From the IMG/VR virus record IMGVR_UViG_3300009024_000032, positions 1 through 38,131 of that record: a stretch of 38,131 bases of DNA; one strand, 5' to 3'. The notes under the pieces were generated by a model. The model was not told the origin of the DNA, searched no databases, and saw only the letters and a program-made list of their open reading frames with translations. How positions within the stretch are numbered: the first letter of the stretch is position 1; the number at the start of each line of letters is the position of its first letter. Origin of the DNA: a virus. Positions 32,701 to 38,131 of this stretch are shown here, one piece after another. The position numbers and the translations under genes were made by a program.

Positions 32701-35168
32701 TCCGATAATTTTTGATTTAGTAATGAGTTAAGAAGGTCTTTTCTAGGATCTGGGTTATTAGGCGCTTGTAGTTCATTGTAGTTTGTTACTAGTTGTTCAG
32801 CTGCTTTTTGAGGATCGTTGTCTAGAGTAATATTTAAAGTGTCCCCAAATTCAGGTATGGCCCTATGGTGAGCTGCTGCGTTTCCTTGTAGTAAGGTAGC
32901 TAGGTTTTTTATTTTATCTTCTGGGCTTAATTCTTTATTTTCAAGTATAGCCTTTACCTTAGGCATTTCTGTAAGAAGAGCAATTGTTGTAGTGCGGTTT
33001 GTATTTTCAGGTTCACCGCCTATTTGTTCTTTTTCTTCCGTTTTAATAGCCTCTACTTCTTCAACTGTAGTTGCTTTTTGAGTCCTATCACTATACCCAG
33101 CCACTGTACCCGCTTGTTCTTTAGCTTTTGCTTCCTCTCTTAATTGAGCTTTGACTACTTCATTTTCTTCAAACCCTTTGGCTGTTTGAAGTTTACCTAC
33201 TTTAGATCTGTATGACTCAGAAATCATCCCTTGATTTAAAGCTGTAAATTGTTTAGACAATAAGCTACCGTCTTTCAGGGTTTTTTTAAATGGTTTGTTA
33301 TCTGCTTTTATAGTCTCATCTAACTGTAATTTTCTTTCTTTTAAACTATCTAAAAACTTTTGTTCTGCGGCATCAGGCTTACCTTTTTTAGCTCCTAAAA
33401 ATCGTATGATAGCTTCTCTTTCTATATAATTTCTATGGTTAGTTACCTCTGGACTTGTTATGCCTCCTTCTTTTTCTAATTGTTGATAGGTATTATCTAT
33501 TTCAGTATTTATTATTCTTCCATCTTGAATAGCCTTTTGTGCTATAAAAGAATAAGTAGCTATGTCTGCTAGTTGACTAGGGGTATATGCTGCGTTACCT
33601 TTCTCATCTACCTCTGATGACATCCGCAGTACTTGCTCATTTAAACCATTAATCATTTCTACAGTCTGAGTAAACTCGTCTGTAGTCTCTTCTTGGGTTT
33701 TTGAGAATTTAGTTAAAGACTTTATTACATTATTTAAATTTCCATTTAAGTTAATGTCTCTTTGTATTATAGCGCCTAGTCCAAAGTTTTTCACTCCCAG
33801 TGCGCCATCTTTTTGCTTAAGTTTAGACAAAGCCTCATACTGTAATAATTTGTCATTGACTTTACCTGAAGCTTTATTAAAGACAGCTCCCATAGTATGG
33901 AATCCTCCTCCCATTACTGCCCCCATCATAGCAGCAGATTGTAACTCCTCACTTGCTAAGTATCCATCAAGTCTTTCAGAGAACCCTTCTTCAAACATTT
34001 TACCCTCTCGTAAAGCTTCTTGTCCTACTACTGCTTGATAAGTTTCTTCAAGAGCCTCTGACCCTGCTTGAAAAGCTAATTTTCTGCTACTGTTCCATCC
34101 TTTCTTAGCGTAGTTAGCTAACTTACTTGCTTTATTAGCCCCTCTTGTTGCAGCTCCTCCTACCTTAAATAGTTTATTTAACCCTCCAAATGCCATAGCA
34201 TATTGAGCATAGTCCATAGTACCTGCTGCCCAATTCCAAGTAGTAGTTTTAGCAGCGGCATCTGCAGCTTTTAAATAATCTTCTTTATACTTGGAAGTAA
34301 GAGCTGACTCAGGATTAGCTAATAAAAATGCACTTTCTGCTTTTGCCTGATCATAAGACATGTCATAGTTTTCCATTAGAGACTCTGTAAGAGATTGGTC
34401 ATAAGTCCCAAACCCCTCTAACATATTCTCTGCGTGTCTAGACGATAAAGTGGCTGCAGTCGTTCCTGCAATATTACCCGCCTTGCCTACTATATTAGTG
34501 GCTTTTATTTGTGCTTTAGTTGCAGCTGCTACTTGTTCTGCAGTTCTTATGGCTCCCGTTACTTTAGCAGAAGCTTTACCTATCTTAGAAAGTCCTACTA
34601 ATCTTGAAGCTGCTTTAGTAGCTAGAAAACCAGCTCCTCTGCCTATAGCCATTCCTGGTATTAATAAAGAAATAGTAGATCCTATAGAGCCTGCATTAGT
34701 TGCCCAAGACATTGCATTAAAGGGATCAAAGTTTTGATCTTCTTCTCTTGCGTAGATAGGGTTAGACTCTATCATAGACTCTTTAGTCTGCCTTGCCCAA
34801 GTAGATAATGAGTTTTGAGTATCTATAAAACCATTACTATCTTCTTGCCAAACATTGCCAAATAAATTAGCAACGCCTGTTCCTATATATCCTATGCCCT
34901 CAGGTATTTCCATTAACGCTGTAGCTCCAGCATTTTGAAATGCATTTTCTACTACATCCCAACTTGATTGATTACTTCGTCTTAAAGCATCAACATCTTC
35001 TGTAAATAAATTTAGACCTTGATCATACTTAGCCTCTGGCGCAGGCGCCATGTCTGTAGCTATAGTAAACGAGGGGGCTGCAGGCTCTACATAGTTACCT
35101 TCTGAATCTACCCTTAGGGCTTTTAAAAATCCTCTATAGTCTCCTAATTTTACTTCTTCTTCTGGCAT
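23784..35168 (-). CDS. giant virion-packaged DNA-dependent RNA polymerase protein (3,794 aa)
   Basis: A protein of roughly 420 kDa. The RNA polymerase signature is GLDFDIDKMFVF: Asp 3020, 3022 and 3024 form the DFDxD metal-binding loop. It is preceded by GFRTPTESKYSIVAIEVKGF and IVLPKGITSRTG, the 'R.P......FLP....I..P..I....G.DFDxD' block of crAss-like phage polymerases. The N-terminus has Gly/Ala-rich hydrophobic segments (about 90-105, 153-193 and 410-430) like ejection proteins. Around 1687-1691 lies GYHEAFHAVF (HExxH), followed near 1722-1730 by EEKLAEEF, which could supply the third zinc ligand of a zincin. Acidic low-complexity linkers near 826-850, 1222-1256 and 1570-1600 separate modules. 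By analogy with crAss-like phage phi14:2, it would enter the host with the DNA and transcribe early genes. Processing into smaller pieces is possible. Confidence 0.87.
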   Translation of the reverse strand: MPEEEVKLGDYRGFLKALRVDSEGNYVEPAAPSFTIATDMAPAPEAKYDQGLNLFTEDVDALRRSNQSSWDVVENAFQNAGATALMEIPEGIGYIGTGVANLFGNVWQEDSNGFIDTQNSLSTWARQTKESMIESNPIYAREEDQNFDPFNAMSWATNAGSIGSTISLLIPGMAIGRGAGFLATKAASRLVGLSKIGKASAKVTGAIRTAEQVAAATKAQIKATNIVGKAGNIAGTTAATLSSRHAENMLEGFGTYDQSLTESLMENYDMSYDQAKAESAFLLANPESALTSKYKEDYLKAADAAAKTTTWNWAAGTMDYAQYAMAFGGLNKLFKVGGAATRGANKASKLANYAKKGWNSSRKLAFQAGSEALEETYQAVVGQEALREGKMFEEGFSERLDGYLASEELQSAAMMGAVMGGGFHTMGAVFNKASGKVNDKLLQYEALSKLKQKDGALGVKNFGLGAIIQRDINLNGNLNNVIKSLTKFSKTQEETTDEFTQTVEMINGLNEQVLRMSSEVDEKGNAAYTPSQLADIATYSFIAQKAIQDGRIINTEIDNTYQQLEKEGGITSPEVTNHRNYIEREAIIRFLGAKKGKPDAAEQKFLDSLKERKLQLDETIKADNKPFKKTLKDGSLLSKQFTALNQGMISESYRSKVGKLQTAKGFEENEVVKAQLREEAKAKEQAGTVAGYSDRTQKATTVEEVEAIKTEEKEQIGGEPENTNRTTTIALLTEMPKVKAILENKELSPEDKIKNLATLLQGNAAAHHRAIPEFGDTLNITLDNDPQKAAEQLVTNYNELQAPNNPDPRKDLLNSLLNQKLSEEVGQEVEDAPDVNTKETNTSTFDSNAETIETSTDESFVGNLLHLAGPEGEVERGDDGTPLNHIFYDFQTKGDKSIDKHLNPKFKVKGEKVSYVIDGTDEYNQGDRGDSKRTYRIEMFVNVNEEEIFIGVIPEYRGKGKNRKKVAPELRKAIESEYENSGARDAGDRFTSEKKGQVKSKLPGRILNLPNGGFADLNTILEKYPNVKLITTVVTNGNVKLAGLEEAGLIPDNLVIKNSENLAAAGKNKEGKTILKGGYVYALVPAPDGRYFPVRLFTKKVGEVDSLKNTVSNLVDGLYDSNPEVAKEALSQLKNLIHINRDKSNFKIELEEGVVLVNSQEAEQEKLKEALLSTEEGKGTIAFIDKAKINSGNYNTDVAEYLDHNMDVSVGIHSPSYKVNVQSAAPVTQPSERSEETIADETATGATTEQASKESSRLQKRIDKAKSDFASATDIGGKVKAVTNFLYNATASTASVSKEDMAWYRASKAELEAEGYVFDGEIGREVSDSEIIEIGNRRESDQVPKGVMIIDRVSKPKRLVNGKQVERPIYDVIEGTGTTAEREALAAEVESIEDSMTPQNIKETRPKLAAANKALQDYDAANFTSPIQTEINTKTEETVEQGETQDLVSFIKGTTAEVKVKELETERDKKLDNIGTIDKGSYYETSNEGYYFRLNPDFSFKEVGMYVKGDYVSYPGMAGAKWKTETESVPLKRLEKKIPEIKEQVKRILESEESQRKTINEKYKKLIAEAKEAQSTQQSEEAAKELDSAVEDSGALDISGDFKTSVISEEEVNSAEDVEDEINFISNVLGGDALVQTYVDEGELVGDIPTVAGLVQQVKSKGQVLEGLFTEAGIYLRTKGTKGRGYHEAFHAVFTLGLTSTQREQVLADARNRYNDTTSTDLEIEEKLAEEFRVLMISNKALSGLKGALKRFMYALKDAINHLFNRTSPLNVDRLFGDIEIGKFRNKIQFKKEFKVFKPMASEVKSEGISNAHVKEYKDLYRHLVSRVLATVKAQDGYEGLTSTQALRKAATNRRGDVVLFLNDTIFNHMIKERNNSTEEADKVEINNFLLNYFSFEKVDGKLVTSKKGKMSAMLADSIFSLRDYGIVINPNIQEIVTLEDNVDIEEAFEGAEEAEEKDNFFRSRMEEDNRQRIPSTVRTKLHTIPKLDKEGNKTYSPIMGTVQYYDGEAVISSLESSISNSHSVGHMIEKLEKLNQPWVPQLLQLAQEKEIQSTLWTGIGDNQFIKYFGVDNKGKIYLANRKTLKTIVRDTLASAYTVDSNPYLNNEAKGKEALEEFTEIRKEIRDFSNNDASDETLSPILDKLANLLERSFIPLNREGLDALMGFSSLFPSLKSKATNFNEGTLLQLNSIYADMSNGRNPFSVLPKIGTSVRSTLENFAKDYAEISDLKVQPVFFGANKKPKYSLVESNYLSKLITLIQKNPKEFKNNVKGYLADMPIMGDLKDIDIYLLENTATEKSGKRSYLDISPEELNRANMNAFFNNKFGKNNMGLFSIPIPSDSKMLYYLQFPKQTTEGAVTKLAQVAIAEQRRIDEFAHENNSGVRNISNIEKNRKNFQYFPFLNNVKFKITKENEGQIKDAIRNYLEEEYETFVSKLKEFGQTDRISDGREVWESRKEGLTLKSFTEFANSNTGGLIKLANGESIRILNGKGDLELTGQEVKKFNISGFTDLGSLKDSKFIPSGEKEAAKNYFYNAFYHNTQITELVHKSPAYYKGVADFFKRVKQGNTNGTSPAESITAKVKVKADVLAENSSEEKVALKKAGKKDKTTQDLIEKAENNTTDGATFISMAKYKEYMEAIQQWDADKEVAYGKYLKAAKNWKPGTAFKNPLTAKENQDLFKGFKPFMFTEREVKNDDGISIGTSSPVQLKNSIQVLTPELVVLGGNAGNLAEAYNEMYVNEEKADLIAFSSAVKVGNPGVDQIMEVNLKDMLLAQNTPSHWYEHVARIGSQMRVHQMNNIALEANYNLKGENVKGADLLVLLNKLTEANLKEDNERLTSIINNSEEDYQVLRQEIVKVLTNRGAPTAIINSINDSIEVSDKEIIPKLYSSYGSKEAESVVAALFKSRVFKQKLPGGQFVNFTSYGLSDNLEYKVDETANKLTMEAYLPAWSKDLLDLPVKEDGTVDMSKVDPEVLELVGFRTPTESKYSIVAIEVKGFLPANLGGNIVLPKGITSRTGLDFDIDKMFVFTPHNTTQKEIDKVVVDESFEVDKGPNQSRKARENGLISIYYAISSNLKSHGEESIGPGHFENLKEAAYTAYLKNNVSDHKAKSAGELSGMSIKEKGEIIEEEEAKKYNIANPSTQLEFYNRIQSGGNLIGVLVNHLINNIKSKSTSLELKDPITINGQEYKSLSSNNMDIDYRLQEFATAIVDNTKDPLAAFINLNINTADAYMAAIRLGLPIDYTVALFSTPLAIKLYNSSKTTGKPFLVEAQKALTELQGERKEGSESSGGYTNLNLEDLFDSTRQGGFTFKNNTSIEKEELLNTFIKLSEVGADLSTVIRGTKLDASAASTSAAGVMLQNKMVEKVTEDNFTSIQGTGKFFSEDGILKMYKENAHDPVREAYAKFFPYFNESFEGLVTKFLETVPADAFLNDRVISNMFKHAETYHIANHDGLARFSTEVVMKSVHKAFIEFKRDYAASYPTLISALRLETQKVDPSLEEDRIVVNRSAISKDQINLAHEEWKAMMSNEENAGFARNLLAYALKTTGYTPSPFSIINLIHPDAFNETFGSEQSIEGRLESLLNNVDVPFDNFMSFYVRNVFKEDNSFLLKADEAAKEEDGTLVIKKVNGEVPSYYKNTIGNAVDFLIKRDKEGDRLFALDEGEDNKITYIEVSSLGTKFYRQDYTPAEESLELPEGKRKLTEEPLNKFEPLIGTTEESEPSAEDLLEYNTLFLEEEKSTVTKKVTFEAYSEQDKLNAAQAQAYEEEQWANIPPAEQDALMNYMRTCNYLGNG

Positions 35169-35202
35169 CTTATTTATTCTTTGTCTTTACTAGGCGGTAC
35201 TA

Positions 35203-35210
35203 CAAATTTA
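35203..35210 (-). promoter_or_regulatory. possible -7 promoter box for the giant RNA polymerase gene (TAAATTTG)
   Basis: On the - strand TAAATTTG matches the Bacteroidota -7 consensus. It lies in the 65-base gap between the two leftward genes, about 35 bases before the ATG at 35168. No good -33 box is seen. Immediately upstream on the same strand is a small AT inverted repeat, TTACTA/TAGTAA (35208-35225), too weak for a terminator. Chance occurrence is possible. Confidence 0.3.
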
Positions 35211-35233
35211 CTATTTCTTTAGTAAGTATAATT

Positions 35234-38098
35234 TTATACTCTATTATCACTTCTGATATTAGCAGCATATAAATCTATTCTGCCTTCAAAAAATCCATCA
35301 GATTTTAATGCTTCATAAAGGCGAATATCTTCTTGTTTTATTATACTCTCAACTAATTGACTTGTTGGGAGTTCAGAGAAAGATGAATCTGTAGTATAGT
35401 CAGTTCCTAGCTCACCATTAATAAAACTTAAAACACTTTTTGCGTAAACGTCTGGGTTGTTGTTATCTGTTGAAGGTGCCCATATTTTTAAAGCGTCTAG
35501 AGTATTAGTTCCCTTGCTTACTACCCTACTTGATAAACCGCCTTTAAATTGTTTTGCTTTAACATCCCAAATAAGTCCTTTTAACCCACTATCATAAGAG
35601 TCAAAAGTTTGATAGCTACCACTGCTACCAGTTTTATATACTCCCGACTTGTATGGATTACTGTTATTAGGTCTTAAGTTACCAAAACTTTTAGTAAGCA
35701 CAGCTACACCCCCTCCGTTATTTCTAACTTCTTGTTCCCAAGGCTCAAGTTGATTCTCTAAAGCTTCCTGCCCTAGATTTCCTTCTCTACTTACTGTTGT
35801 CAGAGTAAGGTCCCCACTATTTGAAATAGTTTTTTTAGTTCCTGTTAACGGATTATCTTTTTTTTTTACTTCTTCTTCACCTGCTATTTGAGTATATCTT
35901 TTTTGTACCCCGTTCTCTACTTGAGTTAAAATAGATGCAGGGTTATTAGTTTCAAACTCTGAACTCATTTGAGAGGTTCCATCTGGCCCTACTATATTCC
36001 ATCTAACATCCCAGTTATCTGCAGAATGTCTAGTTGTTGTTATTTCTAGATTGTTAAGAGTGCCTGCAGCCCCCTCGTTTATATTAGGGATAGTAGTAAC
36101 ATTTTCTGCTACCGTGAAAGCTCCCCTTGTAATATTATGGTTATACTCTTTTTCTGGAGTAGTGCCTTTGGTCTGCAATCCGTATTCAGGCATTGCATAA
36201 TATTGGGTACCTTCCTCTGTACTTACTTCTACTAAAAAGCCCTCAGTTAACTGACTTGGATTACCAGAGGCAACTGCCCCTATTATGTTTATCTGGGTTA
36301 TATCTTCCATTTCATCTAATGCTAAAGGAGTAATTGGGTCTCCACTAGGATCTGATAATGGGAATAACATAGTTGTTTGATTGAATTTTGTTTTCGAGTC
36401 ATTTGTTAGGTTTTTAGAATATAAGAGGCTTTCTTCTTTCTTTTCTATTGCCGCAACCCTTCTTGCATCCTCTGGAGTAGTTCCTACTGGAAATACTCCA
36501 ACTGACGTATATCCTATGTTATTTCCAACTTCTCTCTCGTATTTGTCTACAAAGCGAACTAGTTTTTTATTATCTTTTATTATATTTTGTAATGCTAATC
36601 CCTCTACTTCTTTTTTAGAATGTATAGCTCCCTTACTACCGTTGTATCCTTCTTTTAACTGCTGTTTAAGCACGTCAGATCTACGAGTGTCTATGAACTC
36701 CTTAACTGCTTCCTCAAACATTTCTTCATCATACTTAGTAATAAAGCTAAGTTCCTTTTGGTCCATAATCAAGGAAGGGTCTGCAAATCTATTTAATGCT
36801 TCATACTGTTCATTGCTTACATAACTTTCTATTTCTCTAGTATGAGACTTACCATCCCCCCTATCTTCTGTAACATAAGTACTTTTTAGTTTCCATTCCC
36901 CTTTGTGCTCACCTTCCTCTTGGAAAGTACCAATTTGTCTGGTACTTAGATCATACCTTTCATTATCTGAATTACCTAAAATAGGAATGGGATCAAGAGA
37001 TAATTGAATAGCATCTACGAGAGATTGAGGGTCATACTCAGCCCCAGCCCTAACATCTATGTCTTGTCCAAGAGTTTTATTTAAATTAGCAACCATGTTG
37101 CTCGCCCCGCTAAGAAAAGAGACATTAGCGAGACCAGACATATCTGCTTGTTGTAATAGACTTTTCTCTACCGCAACTTCTTCAACTTCTTTACCTCCTA
37201 AAGCATTACCTGCTGCCCCAGTATTTACCTGTACATTACTTTTTGTTTTTTGACTACTTACTATTCCAGCCATATTAGTAGCTAACTTAACTATGTCCTC
37301 CATACGATTGCCTTTATAGTCCCAGTCTTCTCCAAAAGCATTTCCTTTAGTTTGATACTCAGCGGTAATATACTCTATAAATTTTTCAAGTCCCGCAGTA
37401 TTATCACTTATAGTATTTCCTAGATCATACTTTACAACAGGTAACCTTATAGGCTGCCCCTGGTCATTTATTCCGTCTGTATACTCTACACTAAGTCCTG
37501 CCCCTGCAAGGTCTTCCATTTTTACTCCTGCCTTACTTGCAAGATCAGCTAAATGTGAAGTGTGATCTTTGGATATAGGAGGACTAGGAAAACTATGTGC
37601 GGTTATTAAGTCCCCTGTATTAGGATCAAAAGCTCCATCTTTGCCTTCTTTTTCTGCTTCTAATTGCCATTCATTCCATTTGGAATTTAACAACTCTCTG
37701 TTTTGCCCACTTTTAGCATCAAAGTAATTCTTTTTAGCCTCTTCTCTTTCGGTATAATACTTAGTAGCTTGATAGTATATGCCAGTATTCTTTGCTTGTG
37801 CTACATCTTTATTTAAAGCTAAGACTTGCTTACGGGCATCATATAGGTTAGCGTTGTTACCGCTTATACTATTTGTAACATTTTCTATTCTAGTATTATA
37901 ATCATTAGTGATATCATTTAATATACCTGCTTTATCTTGCTCCGTAGCTAATACTCCTGTGTCAATAGCAAATAACGCATCTGTAAGTTTATCCTTTTCT
38001 GCTTTACGCTGCATAGGAACAAACATAGCTTCCTCAAAGCCTAACTCTGGGGTTACTGCTGGTCCTTTTAAATCTTTAGTAAATCTACCTATTGCCAT
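35234..38098 (-). CDS. virion protein with C-terminal lysozyme-like (P5-type) domain (954 aa)
   Basis: A 954-residue protein. The first 150 residues are charged and likely coiled-coil (heptad-like Asp/Glu/Lys helices), followed by a long polar, beta-rich region without recognised motifs. At about 800-900 it has SFGNLRPNN, SYQTFDSYDSGLKGLIWDV, NTLDALKIWAPSTDNNNPDV and YAKSVLSFINGELGTD. These match the 'GNlR....F.s...G..Al..dl....G..T...i...WAP..eN....Y...V' pattern of the phage P5/lysozyme-like family, which is thought to open peptidoglycan during DNA entry. It has no signal peptide or membrane helix. As first of the three giant leftward genes it is probably a virion cargo or tail protein acting at infection. 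The start ATG follows AAGGAAATAAAATT. Confidence 0.78.
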   Translation of the reverse strand: MAIGRFTKDLKGPAVTPELGFEEAMFVPMQRKAEKDKLTDALFAIDTGVLATEQDKAGILNDITNDYNTRIENVTNSISGNNANLYDARKQVLALNKDVAQAKNTGIYYQATKYYTEREEAKKNYFDAKSGQNRELLNSKWNEWQLEAEKEGKDGAFDPNTGDLITAHSFPSPPISKDHTSHLADLASKAGVKMEDLAGAGLSVEYTDGINDQGQPIRLPVVKYDLGNTISDNTAGLEKFIEYITAEYQTKGNAFGEDWDYKGNRMEDIVKLATNMAGIVSSQKTKSNVQVNTGAAGNALGGKEVEEVAVEKSLLQQADMSGLANVSFLSGASNMVANLNKTLGQDIDVRAGAEYDPQSLVDAIQLSLDPIPILGNSDNERYDLSTRQIGTFQEEGEHKGEWKLKSTYVTEDRGDGKSHTREIESYVSNEQYEALNRFADPSLIMDQKELSFITKYDEEMFEEAVKEFIDTRRSDVLKQQLKEGYNGSKGAIHSKKEVEGLALQNIIKDNKKLVRFVDKYEREVGNNIGYTSVGVFPVGTTPEDARRVAAIEKKEESLLYSKNLTNDSKTKFNQTTMLFPLSDPSGDPITPLALDEMEDITQINIIGAVASGNPSQLTEGFLVEVSTEEGTQYYAMPEYGLQTKGTTPEKEYNHNITRGAFTVAENVTTIPNINEGAAGTLNNLEITTTRHSADNWDVRWNIVGPDGTSQMSSEFETNNPASILTQVENGVQKRYTQIAGEEEVKKKDNPLTGTKKTISNSGDLTLTTVSREGNLGQEALENQLEPWEQEVRNNGGGVAVLTKSFGNLRPNNSNPYKSGVYKTGSSGSYQTFDSYDSGLKGLIWDVKAKQFKGGLSSRVVSKGTNTLDALKIWAPSTDNNNPDVYAKSVLSFINGELGTDYTTDSSFSELPTSQLVESIIKQEDIRLYEALKSDGFFEGRIDLYAANIRSDNRV

Positions 38099-38131
38099 AA
38101 TTTTATTTCCTTATGCTTCCTAAAGTCCCTA

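Noticed and set aside
35208-35225. TTACTA/TAGTAA inverted repeat between the two leftward genes as a terminator.
   Set aside because: Six weak A/T-dominated pairs and no T-run after it on the transcribed strand.
19031-38098. Many ORFs of 60-150 codons on the + strand opposite the three giant genes.
   Set aside because: They are shadow frames of AT-rich coding sequence: rich in Ser, Leu, Pro and Phe, no gene-like spacing or start context, and the opposite strand has clear protein motifs.
38089-38131. End of an upstream leftward gene at the window edge.
   Set aside because: Two frames are open over only 8-13 codons before stops at 38103-38105 or 38089-38091; too short to decide which, if either, is coding.
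1-38131. tRNA genes, CRISPR arrays, insertion sequences, integrase or attachment sites.
   Set aside because: No T-loop-like GTTCGA segments in cloverleaf context, no regularly spaced repeats, and no transposase or integrase motifs were seen on either strand.

Overview
The window looks like about 38 kb of a crAss-like phage genome (order Crassvirales), probably of a phage infecting a Bacteroidota host. The DNA is AT-rich and almost fully coding. Genes are tightly packed with short overlaps, most starts lack an obvious Shine-Dalgarno sequence, and there are two blocks transcribed towards each other. The most diagnostic item is a 3,794-residue protein carrying the DFDID metal-binding motif of the virion-packaged RNA polymerase described for crAss-like phages. 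A family-A DNA polymerase, a DnaB-type helicase, a Toprim primase and SSB-like proteins on the opposite strand fit the same assignment. No tRNA gene, CRISPR array, insertion sequence or integrase was seen, and nothing suggests stop-codon reassignment.

Rightward block, 1-19.0 kb. First comes a replication and recombination module: the C-terminus of DNA polymerase A, an SF2 helicase, two unknown proteins, a DnaB-like helicase, a P-loop NTPase, two acidic-tailed SSB-like proteins, a degenerate Toprim primase, a RusA-like resolvase, a RecE/RecB-like nuclease and a uracil-DNA glycosylase. An rIIA-like GHKL ATPase and an rIIB-like protein follow and end at a strong intrinsic terminator (13.34 kb). 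A second unit then carries a class II (B12-dependent) ribonucleotide reductase, an HNH-type zinc protein and a MazG-type pyrophosphatase. After these, from about 16.8 to 19.0 kb, there is a run of very small genes: a lipoprotein, a one-helix membrane peptide, a second MazG-like protein, a CxxC/HxxxC protein and several basic or acidic mini-proteins.

The blocks meet at about 19.0 kb, where a G4/C4 hairpin is flanked by T-tracts on both strands and probably terminates transcription from both sides.

Leftward block, 38.1-19.03 kb. Three very large genes of 954, 3,794 and 1,586 codons are read in that order. The first has a C-terminal lysozyme-like (phage P5-type) domain. The second combines hydrophobic ejection-like segments, an HExxH metalloprotease-like motif and the RNA polymerase core. 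The third has HExxH and EExxH motifs and hydrophobic C-terminal segments. By analogy with crAss-like phage phi14:2, these are probably virion cargo proteins injected with the DNA, with the polymerase starting early transcription.

Together the window holds DNA synthesis and repair, dNTP supply, a possible host-control or exclusion module, and the virion transcription machine. Functions rest on motifs read by eye; no database search was possible.
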